Assembly: GCF_046097105.1 (NCBI RefSeq)
Contig: NZ_CP175562.1
Location: 2,108,001 to 2,172,000 of the forward strand
Length of the DNA: 64,000 bases
Reading direction: 5' to 3'
DNA from: Natroniella sp046097105
Lineage (GTDB): Bacteria > Bacillota > Halanaerobiia > Halobacteroidales > Halobacteroidaceae
In this document: positions 8,166-17,562 of the stretch, one piece after another
Layout: each line of letters opens with the position of its first letter
Position numbering within the stretch: the stretch's first letter is position 1
Notes under the pieces: generated by a model
What the model saw: only the letters and a program-made list of their open reading frames with translations
What the model was told of the DNA's origin: nothing
Database searches by the model: none
Program-made: the position numbers and the translations under genes

Positions 8166-9902
8166 CTATTTATTAAACTGCACCTCATATAGATTACGAT
8201 AGACTCCATCTTCTTCTAATAGCTGTTGATGAGTACCAACTTCAACTATCCGACCTTCTTCCATTACTACAATCTGATCAGCATCTAAGATAGTCGATAA
8301 ACGATGGGCAATCACAAAGGTTGTCCGCTCTTGCATCAATCGATCTAGAGCCTCTTGAACTAAGGCTTCTGACTCTGTATCTAAAGCAGAAGTTGCCTCA
8401 TCTAAAATTAAGATCTGTGGATCTTTTAAGATAGCTCGAGCAATAGCAATCCGTTGCTTTTGGCCCCCTGATAAGCCACTACCACGCTCACCAATTTCAG
8501 TTTCATAACCTTCAGCCAACTCCAAAATAAATTTATGAGCATTAGCAGCTTGAGCAGCCTTAATAACTTCCTGCTCACTAGCTTCTAAATCACCATATAG
8601 AATATTCTCCTTAATCGTTCCACCAAATAAGACCGTCTCTTGAGGAACAATTCCTATCTTATCCCGTAATGAATCTAACTTAAGATTTTTGATATCGATT
8701 CCATCTAATTTGATCTGTCCTGCTTCAGGATCATAAAAACGAGGTACTAAATTAACTAAGGTAGATTTTCCAGCTCCACTAGGGCCAACCAAAGCTACCA
8801 TCTGACCTGGCTCAACCTTTAAATTGATACCCTCTAAAGCCAATTCATCACCATCATAACTGAAATTGATATCTTCAAATTCAATAGTCCCTTCTATCTG
8901 CTCTATCTTTTGAGCATCTTTATGCTCTTTAATAGTAGGCTCAAAATCCATAAATTCAAAGATTCGTTCTGCAGCAGCTAAAGCCCGCTGAATAGTCCCT
9001 GATAATTTGGTTAATTTTCGTAATGGAGTCGTCAAATATAATAATAAGGTAAAAAATCCTGTCAACTCACCAGGGCTCATATGTCCAATCATCACCTGAC
9101 GTCCTCCATACCATAAAACAACAACAAATGAAATCTCAGCTAAAAATTCAGTAACTGGGGATAATACAGCCTTCAATTGTGAATGTTTCATGTTGGCCCT
9201 GAAATTACTATAATTTAACTCCTCAAAGCGTTGATATTCATAATCTTCACGCTGGAATGATTTAACAACTCGCACCCCACTAATCGTCTCCTGTAAGATA
9301 TCAGATACATCAGCAATCTTAACTTGAGCTCTCTTACTGACCTTTCTAATCCGCCGATTAAAATAATCAATAATATAAGCAATCAAAGGAAAGAGAATAA
9401 ACGCAAAAGCACTCAACCGCCAATTATCATAAAATAACTTACCTACTCCACCAACCACTTGAAAGATATAACTGAAAATACCGATTGCTCCTGAAACAAT
9501 AGCTCCCTCTAAAATACCAACATCATTGGTCACTCGAGACATAATTCTTCCTGTCTTATGCTCAGCATAAAAATCCAATGATAAGTTCTGTAAATTATAA
9601 TAGAGATCATTTCTTAAATCCTTGACTACATTCTGTGAGACATAAGCAGTTAAATACTTCTGCCCATAATAAAAGATAGCTCGCGAGAAGAAGATAAAGA
9701 ACATAACTACAATCAATAGATTAAGATCTGCCATTCCAGCTTCATGCTCGTAAAGACTACTAATAATTGAATCCATAAATCTACCAAACTGCTCAAAAAA
9801 GAAGATCGAAACTGCCGCATTCAATAACATACAGATAATCCCTAATACTAACCGTCCTTTATATGGTTTAAGGTACTTTAAAACTCTTTTAGCTAGTTCC
9901 AT
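8166..9902 (-). CDS. msbA: Lipid A export ABC transporter MsbA
   Basis: The 578-aa protein fuses an exporter-type membrane domain (six predicted helices in residues 1-310, with the coupling sequence VTNDVG and TISGVRVVKSFQRE) to an ABC ATPase domain. The latter shows Walker A GPSGAGKST (near 372), the Q-loop VPQETVLF, signature LSGGQKQR and Walker B ILILDEATSALD. Homodimeric MsbA flips lipid A core across the inner membrane. Many exporters share this layout, so the name rests on both family and position between lpxB and lpxK. It overlaps the end of lpxB by 14 nt. Confidence 0.9.
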   Translation of the reverse strand: MELAKRVLKYLKPYKGRLVLGIICMLLNAAVSIFFFEQFGRFMDSIISSLYEHEAGMADLNLLIVVMFFIFFSRAIFYYGQKYLTAYVSQNVVKDLRNDLYYNLQNLSLDFYAEHKTGRIMSRVTNDVGILEGAIVSGAIGIFSYIFQVVGGVGKLFYDNWRLSAFAFILFPLIAYIIDYFNRRIRKVSKRAQVKIADVSDILQETISGVRVVKSFQREDYEYQRFEELNYSNFRANMKHSQLKAVLSPVTEFLAEISFVVVLWYGGRQVMIGHMSPGELTGFFTLLLYLTTPLRKLTKLSGTIQRALAAAERIFEFMDFEPTIKEHKDAQKIEQIEGTIEFEDINFSYDGDELALEGINLKVEPGQMVALVGPSGAGKSTLVNLVPRFYDPEAGQIKLDGIDIKNLKLDSLRDKIGIVPQETVLFGGTIKENILYGDLEASEQEVIKAAQAANAHKFILELAEGYETEIGERGSGLSGGQKQRIAIARAILKDPQILILDEATSALDTESEALVQEALDRLMQERTTFVIAHRLSTILDADQIVVMEEGRIVEVGTHQQLLEEDGVYRNLYEVQFNK

Positions 9903-11040
9903 TCCTGATACCCCCCGTAGCTAAAACCAAATTAGCTACTCGCTTAATTGCTCCTTCATCTCCTAGTCGTTTAATCACTTGAGCTAATTCTTCATTGATC
10001 TTCTCTTGTTTAGATTTTGAATTTAGAATCTTTAGAGCCTCATCCGCTATCTTAGCTCCTGTTACATCACCTTGTAACAACTCAGGTACAATCTCCGCTT
10101 CAGCAATAATATTAGGCAACCCAACATAAGGTATCTTGACTAATAATTTACCTAATAGATAAGTGGTCAGTGATGTCTTGTAGATAATTACCATCGGTGT
10201 CTTAAAGCAAGTCGCTTCTAAAGTAGCAGTTCCTGATGCAGTTAATAAGAGATCAGCCACTTTCATCACCTGATAAGATTGACCAGTAATCAACTCAACC
10301 TCCAAATCATACTGCTTGATTTTTGCTTCTAAATCAGAATTAGAGACTGTATCTGCTACTGGTAATAAAAATTTAAGCTCTCCTTGGTAATCTTCTTCTA
10401 GTTGGCAAGCTGCTTTTAACATTGGTTGTAATAGTTGATCAATCTCCTGTTGCCTACTACCAGGTAAAATGCCAACTATTGTCTGTTCAGAGGATAATTT
10501 GTAATTTTTACGAAATGATGTAATATCCAAGTCAGGATCAACAATATCTAAGATCGGATGTCCAACAAACTCTACCTCAGCTCCTGCCTGACGATAGACC
10601 TTCTCCTCCATCGGAAAGACAGAAGCAATCGTAACATCACGCTTAGCCATCTTCTTGGCCCGCCATTGGCCCCAGACCCAAGCTGAAGGAGCAAAGTAAT
10701 TAACAGTAGGAATACCACACTTTTGGGCTACTTTGGCCACCTTCATATTGAATCCTGAATAATCAACTAATAAAATCACTGCTGGTTCTTCCCGCTTCAT
10801 TGCCAGCTCCAATTTATGAAGTATTTGATACATCAACTTCAAATGCTTAGCTGCTTCTACAAATCCAATCGTGCTCAATTTAGTAGGGTCATATAATAAC
10901 TCCACTCCAGCTTCAGCCATTTGTTGGCCCCCCATACCAACAAACTCTAAATCATGGTTTAACTCCTTTAATTCTTTAACGACTCTAGCAGCATGCATAT
11001 CACCAGAAGCTTCTCCTGCTACCACCATTACCTTTTCCAT
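9889..11040 (-). CDS. lpxB: Lipid-A-disaccharide synthase LpxB
   Basis: LpxB joins UDP-diacylglucosamine and lipid X to form the lipid A disaccharide. The N-terminus VMVVAGEASGDMHAARVV is the hallmark of the family, followed by FVGMGGQQM, VDYSGFNMKVAK, the YFAPSAWVWGQ block and LLTASGTATLEA near the C-terminus. The 383-aa length is normal. The gene overlaps msbA by 14 nt and follows lpxI after a gap of 118 bp. Confidence 0.96.
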   Translation of the reverse strand: MEKVMVVAGEASGDMHAARVVKELKELNHDLEFVGMGGQQMAEAGVELLYDPTKLSTIGFVEAAKHLKLMYQILHKLELAMKREEPAVILLVDYSGFNMKVAKVAQKCGIPTVNYFAPSAWVWGQWRAKKMAKRDVTIASVFPMEEKVYRQAGAEVEFVGHPILDIVDPDLDITSFRKNYKLSSEQTIVGILPGSRQQEIDQLLQPMLKAACQLEEDYQGELKFLLPVADTVSNSDLEAKIKQYDLEVELITGQSYQVMKVADLLLTASGTATLEATCFKTPMVIIYKTSLTTYLLGKLLVKIPYVGLPNIIAEAEIVPELLQGDVTGAKIADEALKILNSKSKQEKINEELAQVIKRLGDEGAIKRVANLVLATGGIRNGTS

Positions 11041-11158
11041 TAAATCACCAACTTCTAAGTTCAGTATACAATTTAAAATTGACAGTTAAAAACCTCTAAA
11101 TTAAATTATTAAAATATAACTCCTAAATCTTTTGTCCTTCTTTTTTTAGTTCTAACTA

Positions 11159-11995
11159 TCAATTTATTTCTAACTTCTCTGCCGATTCTTCTGTCATTGC
11201 TACTATTGAAATCCCTGCCTCTTCCGCTCGTTTGATAAACTCCTCCTGGTCAACAATAAAAGTCTCTCGAGCTTCAATTATCAATCCTGCTGCATCTACC
11301 TCAATCAAATTCTCTAATGTTTCTAAACCTACTGTTGGAATATCAAATCGCTGATCCTGCTCAGGTTTACTAACCTTAGCTACAACTACTTTACCTCGAC
11401 CCAACTGACCTCCACGCAAGATAGCTTGATCAGTCCCTTCTATTGCTTCCACAGCCATCACTGCTCCATCTTTGACGACTACTGTCTGTCCTATATCTAA
11501 TCGACCAATCTCTTTTGCCTGCCTAAAACCTAATTTCATATCATCTAAAACCTCTGCTTGGGGTTTAATTTCAGTTAGGACTCCCGGCTGAGGAAATAAC
11601 TCAGCAATGAACTTAGTCTGGTCACTAACTTTAATTCCTGCTTTAGCCAACCTATCTACAATCGCCAACATAATCGCATCATCATTCTTCTCATCCAGTT
11701 GGCTTAACAGATTTTTAAACTCTTGATCCAATTTAAGACCCTGAAAAAGTAACTCCTTGGTTACCTTGCCTAACATTACAACTTGATCTACCTCTTCATT
11801 CTGTAAGGTAGTAATAATTTCTTTTAATTGGCCTACATTAATCTGATGTGATTTATCTACAATTTTGTTCAACTCATCACTTGCTGCTTCTGGAGTAACA
11901 GTAATTACTACTAAATCTATTCCTTGAGCAGTAGCTGCTTGAGCAAATAGAACGGGCAAATTACCATCACCTGCTATCAAACCTAATTTAGCCAT
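11159..11995 (-). CDS. lpxI: UDP-2,3-diacylglucosamine pyrophosphatase LpxI
   Basis: The 278-aa protein belongs to the LpxI (DUF1009) family, which cleaves UDP-diacylglucosamine to lipid X and is the alternative to LpxH. The start MAKLGLIAGDGNLPVLFA and the C-terminal PTVGLETLENL plus AGLIIEARETFIVD blocks are characteristic. GAGGGGGTT precedes ATG 11995. Its place between lpxA and lpxB is the usual one for this step. Confidence 0.93.
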   Translation of the reverse strand: MAKLGLIAGDGNLPVLFAQAATAQGIDLVVITVTPEAASDELNKIVDKSHQINVGQLKEIITTLQNEEVDQVVMLGKVTKELLFQGLKLDQEFKNLLSQLDEKNDDAIMLAIVDRLAKAGIKVSDQTKFIAELFPQPGVLTEIKPQAEVLDDMKLGFRQAKEIGRLDIGQTVVVKDGAVMAVEAIEGTDQAILRGGQLGRGKVVVAKVSKPEQDQRFDIPTVGLETLENLIEVDAAGLIIEARETFIVDQEEFIKRAEEAGISIVAMTEESAEKLEIN

Positions 11996-12008
11996 ACCTA
12001 ACCCCCTC

Positions 12009-12121
12009 GGTGAAACAATTAATATCTAATATTTAACACTTAATAGTTGAAATTCAAAACCCTAAAGTATATAATTCCTTTTAAGTGGTTTCAAACTATT
12101 CATTATTCAATATTCAATATC
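12009..12121. repeat. AT-rich heptamer-phased intergenic repeat between lpxI and lpxA
   Basis: The block has the same build as the other AT repeats in the window: AATATCTAATATTTAACA at the left and ATTCATTATTCAATATTCAA at the right, around a unique centre. No gene or clear terminator is visible. Confidence 0.6.
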
Positions 12122-12922
12122 TTACCGACAGATGCCACGTTGAGCATTACGTAAAAATCTTAAGAAATGCTCGACCATAGGACTACTATCCAATTCTTGA
12201 TCCATCTTTTCGATTGCTTGTGACATATTTAAATTAGAACGATAAAGAATTTTATAAGCTCGTTTAATCTTGCGCCTTAATCCAGGTTCAACTTCATTTC
12301 TTCTTAATCCAACAACATTGATACCACTGACACTGGCTGGATGTCCATCAACCAAAACATAAGGTGGTACATCTTTAACTACCTTAGAGCCAGCCCCTAC
12401 CATAGCCATCTTACCAATTCTCACAAATTGATGAACTCCAGTTAAGCCAGCAATTACTGCTGAATCTTCAACGATTACATGTCCTGCCAAATTAGCAGCA
12501 TTTGACATAATAATATTATTACCTAATTGACAATCATGAGCTACATGGCAGTAAGCCATAATTAAATTATCATCACCGACCTTAGTTATTCCACCACCTG
12601 TTTCAGTTCCACGATGAACTGTAGCAAATTCTCGAATGGTATTCCCATTACCAATTTCTAAATAGCTCTCTTCCCCTTTAAATTTCAAATCCTGTGGCTC
12701 TTGACCGATTGACGCTCCATTAAAGATTTTATTATTTTTCCCTATTTTAGTCCAGCCTTTAATTACAGCATGTGCTCCAATTTCAGTTCCTGAATCGATC
12801 TTTACATTCTCTCCAATGACAGCATACGGGCCAATTTTAACATCTTTAGCAATCTCTGCTCCAGATTCAATTACAGCTGTCTCATGAATGTTATTAAGCT
12901 GTAAAACATTATTATTCATCAT
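12122..12922 (-). CDS. lpxA: UDP-N-acetylglucosamine O-acyltransferase LpxA
   Basis: LpxA adds the 3-O-acyl chain to UDP-GlcNAc, the first step of lipid A synthesis. The N-terminal two thirds are hexapeptide repeats of a left-handed beta helix, with the family motifs GQEPQDLKFKGEES, HRGTETGGG and AHDCQLGNN, and the C-terminal helical part has VVGLRRNEV and FLRNAQRGICR. Two ATGs in a row (12922, 12919) follow GGGGGAGAA; either may be used. fabZ ends 17 nt upstream. Confidence 0.96.
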   Translation of the reverse strand: MMNNNVLQLNNIHETAVIESGAEIAKDVKIGPYAVIGENVKIDSGTEIGAHAVIKGWTKIGKNNKIFNGASIGQEPQDLKFKGEESYLEIGNGNTIREFATVHRGTETGGGITKVGDDNLIMAYCHVAHDCQLGNNIIMSNAANLAGHVIVEDSAVIAGLTGVHQFVRIGKMAMVGAGSKVVKDVPPYVLVDGHPASVSGINVVGLRRNEVEPGLRRKIKRAYKILYRSNLNMSQAIEKMDQELDSSPMVEHFLRFLRNAQRGICR

Positions 12923-12939
12923 TTCTCCCCCCTATCTAA

Positions 12940-13371
12940 TTATTTATCTTGGATTGCACAGGTTAATGTTGCTTCAGTTACTACCTCATCATCAACAAAT
13001 GCTTTAGCTTCTACTTTACCAACCTTACCCCTTAATTTAACGATCTCAACTTCAATAATTAATTGATCCCCAGGTTGAACAGGCTTTCTAAACCTAACAT
13101 TATCGATTCTACCAAAATAAGGAACCTTATCTTCAGGCTTATCTACTGATTTTAATAAACCAACACCAGCCACTTGAGCCATTGCCTCTAAAATTAGAAC
13201 ACCAGGCATGATTGGATGTCCAGGAAAATGACCATTGAAGAACTCTTCATTTGTTGTTACATTCTTCAACCCGACTACTTTTTCTCCTTCTATAACCTCC
13301 AAAATTCGATCAACTAATAAAAATGGATATCTATGTGGTAAAACATTCTTAATCTCAGTAATATCTAACAT
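12940..13371 (-). CDS. fabZ: 3-hydroxyacyl-ACP dehydratase FabZ
   Basis: FabZ dehydrates 3-hydroxyacyl-ACP in fatty-acid synthesis and so competes with LpxA and LpxD for substrate. The 143-aa hot-dog-fold protein shows LPHRYPFLLVDR and the active-site helix region HFPGHPIMPGVLILEAMAQ with catalytic His and Glu. It overlaps lpxC by 7 nt and is followed by lpxA, the conserved lpxC-fabZ-lpxA order of Gram-negative-type genomes. Confidence 0.96.
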   Translation of the reverse strand: MLDITEIKNVLPHRYPFLLVDRILEVIEGEKVVGLKNVTTNEEFFNGHFPGHPIMPGVLILEAMAQVAGVGLLKSVDKPEDKVPYFGRIDNVRFRKPVQPGDQLIIEVEIVKLRGKVGKVEAKAFVDDEVVTEATLTCAIQDK

Positions 13372-14210
13372 GATAACTCCTCCTTAGTAATTAATCCTTT
13401 TATTCTTTTAGCTAATTCAAAATTTAACTCATGTCCAGAACGAACAGCAATAATATGCCCTCTAAACTCTGGTATTAACTTCATATCTCCTACAATATCT
13501 AAAATTTTATGCCTTACAATCTCATTACTGAAGCGTAGTTTATTAATAGGGCCATCATCAGCAATCAAGATAGCATTATCAAGACTGCCTCCCAAAGCTA
13601 GACCTGCCTTCTGCAATTTCTCTACCTCATGTGCAAAACCAAAAGTTCGTGCTGAACTGATCTCTTCATTAAATACTTCTTTAGAAATAACATATTCAGC
13701 AAATTGATCGGTCAATCCTTGATGGTTACTTACAAAAGTATAACTAATCTTAAATTGATCACTTGGTAATATAGTCAAATACTGACCACCTTTTCTCACA
13801 TATAGCGGCTGATCAATCTGATAAATTGTTACTTCCTCTTCTTGCTCTTCAACCCCAGCCTCTTGTAAGAATTGGCAAAAGACTTTAGCACTCCCATCAG
13901 TAACTGGAGGCTCATTAGCATCTATTTCAATTAATAGATTATCTATTTGAAAAGCACTTATTGCTGCTAAAAAATGCTCTACAGTATTAATTTGCCACTT
14001 ATCAGTTCCCAATGTAGTACATCTTATGGTTGAATATACATTTTCTACAGTTACCTCTAACTCAGGCTGCTCTGGTAGATCAACTCTTTTAAATTTAATC
14101 CCTTGATTAACTGCTAAAGGCTTACAAGTAATTGTTACATCTTCACCAGTATGAAGACCAACTCCTGTATAACTAAATTTTTTCTTGATTGTCTGCTGTT
14201 TCCTCACCAA
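13365..14210 (-). CDS. lpxC: UDP-3-O-acyl-N-acetylglucosamine deacetylase LpxC
   Basis: LpxC is the zinc enzyme that commits the pathway to lipid A. Zinc-ligand and catalytic regions are present: TVEHFLAAI (His), the C-terminal LRFSNEIVRHKILDIVGDM (His, Asp), plus GVGLHTGE and SSARTFGF. The 281-aa length is normal for a stand-alone LpxC (not fused to FabZ). The start appears to be TTG at 14210, 7 nt after AGGAGG, with GTG at 14207 as the alternative; a non-ATG start may limit expression of this control step. It overlaps fabZ by 7 nt. Confidence 0.95.
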   Translation of the reverse strand: MVRKQQTIKKKFSYTGVGLHTGEDVTITCKPLAVNQGIKFKRVDLPEQPELEVTVENVYSTIRCTTLGTDKWQINTVEHFLAAISAFQIDNLLIEIDANEPPVTDGSAKVFCQFLQEAGVEEQEEEVTIYQIDQPLYVRKGGQYLTILPSDQFKISYTFVSNHQGLTDQFAEYVISKEVFNEEISSARTFGFAHEVEKLQKAGLALGGSLDNAILIADDGPINKLRFSNEIVRHKILDIVGDMKLIPEFRGHIIAVRSGHELNFELAKRIKGLITKEELSC

Positions 14211-14280
14211 CCTACTTCCTCCTTTTGAACTCTTTACTAATTCAATAAAGCTTGTTATTTTCCTGCTTATTGACTTGAGT

Positions 14281-15018
14281 TTAATAATACTCCATTAATC
14301 TTTTATACTTTTGACCGACTTCAGACTGGGGAGCAGCAAAGATCTCAGCAGGACTCCCTTGCTCTACAATCTTACCTTGATCCATCAACAAGATCAAATC
14401 AGCAACCTGTAAAGCAAAGGATACCTCATGAGTTACAATAATAATTGCTGTATCCTGCAAGTCAGTTAACTCTTCAATAACCTCTAGTACCTCTCTAACC
14501 AAGATTGGATCTAAAGAAGCAGTCGGTTCATCTAATAACAATAAACTCGGGTCGATCATTAACGCCCGGGCAATTCCTACACGCTGCTTTTGACCCCCGC
14601 TCAACTGCTCAATAGAACTATTAGCCTTATCTGCTAACTTAACCTTTTCTAAAACCTGTAATGCCTTCTGCTCTAACTCTTGCTTACAAGCCTTAGCTTC
14701 AGTCTTAATCATAGGCAAAATAATATTTTCTAACACTGTCAGTCGATTGATTAAATTAAAGTTCTGAAATACAAAACCAATCTCTTTTCTTAGCGAGAGT
14801 AATTGTTGTTCAGGCAACTCTAAGACTGGAGTTCCTTTAAAGATAATCTCTCCACCATCAGGCTCAGTCAAGCGATTAATACAGCGAATTGTTGTCGATT
14901 TACCACAGCCACTTGGCCCCATAATCGCAACAGTCTCTCCTTTATTCACCTTAAAATCGACTCCAGTTAAAACTTGAGTTGGCCCATAACTTTTAGTTAG
15001 GTTATTGACTTGTAACAT
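14281..15018 (-). CDS. ABC transporter ATP-binding protein, polar amino acid (GlnQ) type
   Basis: This is a complete ABC ATPase: Walker A GPSGCGKST (38-46), Q-loop Gln89, signature LSGGQKQR (143-150), Walker B LLLLDEP (163-169) and the switch His201. The tail (THEVSFALQVADLILLMDQGKIVEQGSPAEIF in pattern) is that of GlnQ/ArtP-type importers rather than LolD/MacB. The preferred start is ATG 15018, 5 nt after GGAGG; an ATG at 15030 overlaps the stop of the upstream gene. Its only nearby membrane partner is the 797-aa protein encoded immediately upstream, and no substrate-binding protein or ordinary permease is present. Substrate unknown; location suggests an envelope lipid or LPS role (inference). 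Confidence 0.85.
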   Translation of the reverse strand: MLQVNNLTKSYGPTQVLTGVDFKVNKGETVAIMGPSGCGKSTTIRCINRLTEPDGGEIIFKGTPVLELPEQQLLSLRKEIGFVFQNFNLINRLTVLENIILPMIKTEAKACKQELEQKALQVLEKVKLADKANSSIEQLSGGQKQRVGIARALMIDPSLLLLDEPTASLDPILVREVLEVIEELTDLQDTAIIIVTHEVSFALQVADLILLMDQGKIVEQGSPAEIFAAPQSEVGQKYKRLMEYY

Positions 15019-15029
15019 TGTTTCCTCCA

Positions 15030-17423
15030 TTAAAAATAGACCTTCCTCTTATTTAATAGTTTTAATAATCCAGGCTTACTAGTAGGAATTATAATTTCTT
15101 GCATAATTTGAGCATAATTAAAGCCAAAAGCTTGACCTGCTCTAAATTCATTTTGTGAAATTTCATTCATTGCCTTAGCTTTTTTAGCTGCTATAATCCC
15201 TAATACCCCACCTACTAAAAAGCTAATATAGAAAGGAATATATGGTATTTCAGCTCCAGTTAAATAAAAGGTAACTCCTAATGAACTGGCTCCTATTAAG
15301 AATCCATAACAACTACCTAAGTCAACCCATTGCTTTTTATTCTGAGCACTTTCAATCAATCTAATAGCATTAATCAGTAGAGTTTGATCAAATAACAAAG
15401 AGAATAAAATAGAAATTATCGCAGTTAAAGCCATTAATAATGTCTTAACCTCGCTTAAAATCTGATAGATCTGCCCTCTCAGATCAGGATTGATAATCCC
15501 TACTTGTGAGGTATAAGATGATAACCCAGTTCCTAACTCCTGCTCAACTATAAGTTCAGCACCTTTTAAGTCAGCTTCAACAGGTACTAATAAGGAAATT
15601 TCTGCACCGGGAATAACACTTCCTGATAAATGCTGATCTATTAAATCAATACTGCCAGTAATCTCTTCATCTCTTAGTTTTGGCAAAGCTTGCTGAATAT
15701 ATTCCAACTCTTCAACAATTGCTTCAAAATCCAACCTCTGTAAACTTGCTACCTCTTTTTCTAATTCAGCTAAGTCAAGTGCTAAAGATTGCTGCTGAAC
15801 CTCATTTAATTCTGTAAATAAATCACCAGTTGTCAAATCAGCTACTAACGCTTCAGCTCGCTCTTCATCTCCAGCTTCTAAATTAGCTAATACCTGATTA
15901 ACTGTTATAATATCCTCTTGCCAAGAAGTCACTTCAGTCAATAATGGATTGTACTGATCAATGACTTCTATAATTTCAGCTGTATTATTATCGACCCTTC
16001 TTTCTAATTCAGCTAGATTAACTATTAACTCTTCTAATTGCTGTCGATAAGGGCTGGTCGGTTCTAAGTTATTACTTTGCATTCTCAATTCAGTTTGCGT
16101 TGTTGCTAAAAAATCTTGGAATTCGATAATTAAGCTTTGGGCATAATTTAATCTATTAATTAAAGTAACTAAGTTAGCTAAATTATCTTCTAAACTCTGC
16201 AAAGTACTCTGTAATTGTTCAATCTCAAACTCTCCTTGCCCAAACCCATCTAATCTAGTAGTTAAATAATTAATCTCTTCTACTGTTTTCGTTAACTCTT
16301 CAAAAGCAGCAATAACCTCCATCAACTCAGTCAATAAATTATCAGTTCTAGCAAAAACAGCATCTAGTTGTGGAACCAGTTTAGACATTTGCTCCACAGC
16401 ATAGGCTAGCTCTTGACGGGGGTTATTAATTTGTAAACTACCTGCTTTGGATCTTAACTTACCATCTGCTAATTGATAAGCGCTCTCCCCTAAAACCTCA
16501 GTACTATCTCCAGCAGTTATGACTGCTCGGGCCAACTGACCATCCAGTTCAGTTACCCGTAAGATAACCTGCTCTTGATCTTGAGCAGGAATAGCAAGTT
16601 GAGATCCTAGATTTAAATCAGCTTCATCTTCTAACTCAATCTCAACTACAGTAGCATAACTATCTAAGAAGTTTTTCATCTCACTCATCGTCTTGACTAA
16701 AGAATCTAAATCACTAAAGTCCGTCTTTGTAATATTTTCAGCCTCAATTTGATATTCTTCATTAACTGCTCCTGCCAGTTGATCACCTAAAGCCAACAAA
16801 TTTTCTGCTTGTTGATCAATTGGAAACCGAACTGTCAAGACTTGATATTGTGCCATTAAATCCTCTACTTTTTCTTGCACAGATGGTAATAACTCAGCAT
16901 CTGTCACGATAACCTCTAATTTATCACCATCAATAAATGAAAACTCAACTCCTGATAAGGCTTTAACTTTTTGCTGTAAAAATTGACCACTATCTGCTTG
17001 TAAACCTTGGACTGTAATCCGTGGTTCAGTCATCAGTGATAAATTGTTATATCCAGGTAAACCTTCAAAATAATCATTTACCCGAGTATAAGTCTCTTGG
17101 TTTTGATATTGATCAGCCAATTTGATGAAAAAATTGGTTTTTCCTGCTAACTCAATCCCTGTAACTAATTCAGAACCATCTAATTTAGTATCAATTACCT
17201 CTTGTGCTTGTCTTTTAGCCTCTTTTTTTAAATCTTTATCAACAATCAGTGCCAAATCATACTCTCCATAATCTCCAAGTAGTTCATTGACTGTATCTCC
17301 AAAATAAAAATCGGCTAAATTCCCTACAACTAACGAAAGTAATGTGCTAACAATAATCGTTACTACAAATAAAAGAATGATATCCTTCCCAAAATTAGAT
17401 CTTAGAAGAAGCATTTTTTTCAC
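15030..17423 (-). CDS. Unusual ABC-transporter membrane subunit with a huge extracytoplasmic domain
   Basis: I do not recognise a named family. The 797-aa protein has one N-terminal membrane helix (about 15-36), some 620 extracytoplasmic residues rich in coiled-coil heptads (about 340-590), then three helices (about 660-684, 701-722, 728-747) and a cytosolic tail. One plus three helices around a large domain recalls MacB/FtsX-type subunits. The tail, however, has RAGQAFG followed 13 residues after its last Gly by Pro780 and then PGLL (784-787), the exact spacing of the EAA coupling loop of importer permeases, matching the GlnQ-type ATPase next door. The stop overlaps an ATG of that gene. Two starts are possible: GTG 17423 or ATG 17414. 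Confidence 0.75.
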   Translation of the reverse strand: MKKMLLLRSNFGKDIILLFVVTIIVSTLLSLVVGNLADFYFGDTVNELLGDYGEYDLALIVDKDLKKEAKRQAQEVIDTKLDGSELVTGIELAGKTNFFIKLADQYQNQETYTRVNDYFEGLPGYNNLSLMTEPRITVQGLQADSGQFLQQKVKALSGVEFSFIDGDKLEVIVTDAELLPSVQEKVEDLMAQYQVLTVRFPIDQQAENLLALGDQLAGAVNEEYQIEAENITKTDFSDLDSLVKTMSEMKNFLDSYATVVEIELEDEADLNLGSQLAIPAQDQEQVILRVTELDGQLARAVITAGDSTEVLGESAYQLADGKLRSKAGSLQINNPRQELAYAVEQMSKLVPQLDAVFARTDNLLTELMEVIAAFEELTKTVEEINYLTTRLDGFGQGEFEIEQLQSTLQSLEDNLANLVTLINRLNYAQSLIIEFQDFLATTQTELRMQSNNLEPTSPYRQQLEELIVNLAELERRVDNNTAEIIEVIDQYNPLLTEVTSWQEDIITVNQVLANLEAGDEERAEALVADLTTGDLFTELNEVQQQSLALDLAELEKEVASLQRLDFEAIVEELEYIQQALPKLRDEEITGSIDLIDQHLSGSVIPGAEISLLVPVEADLKGAELIVEQELGTGLSSYTSQVGIINPDLRGQIYQILSEVKTLLMALTAIISILFSLLFDQTLLINAIRLIESAQNKKQWVDLGSCYGFLIGASSLGVTFYLTGAEIPYIPFYISFLVGGVLGIIAAKKAKAMNEISQNEFRAGQAFGFNYAQIMQEIIIPTSKPGLLKLLNKRKVYF

Positions 17424-17437
17424 TCCTATCCTCCCCT

Positions 17438-17467
17438 ATTATAACATTCAAAGAAAGGAGGAGTAAA
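17438..17467 (-). promoter_or_regulatory. Probable sigma-A promoter (extended -10) of the ABC/lpx operon
   Basis: On the minus strand TGTTATAAT (17446-17438) is a perfect extended -10, with TTTACT (17467-17462) 18 nt upstream. It would start transcription near 17431, only a few bases before the ribosome site of the 797-aa gene, and lies just downstream of the terminator of the lptD-lptA unit. It is the best candidate for driving the leftward lpxC-to-lptC set. Confidence 0.6.
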
Positions 17468-17480
17468 CAAAATCCTTCCT

Positions 17481-17510
17481 GTAATTAATGGATTGAAATG
17501 AATTAATTAC
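17481..17510. promoter_or_regulatory. Inverted repeat upstream of the ABC/lpx promoter, possible operator
   Basis: GTAATTAAT (17481-17489) and ATTAATTAC (17502-17510) form a perfect 9-bp inverted repeat with a 12-nt spacer, centred about 65 bp upstream of the inferred start. Spacing of about two helical turns between half-site centres fits a dimeric regulator, but the DNA is AT-rich and chance is possible. Confidence 0.3.
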
Positions 17511-17562
17511 TTAGTTTTATAATAATTAAGTATTACCTTCTAGGATATTATAACAAAAAAAG

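Noticed and set aside
8166..9902. Multidrug exporter instead of MsbA
   Set aside because: The sequence alone does not exclude it, but its overlap with lpxB and its place in the lipid A cluster favour lipid A export.
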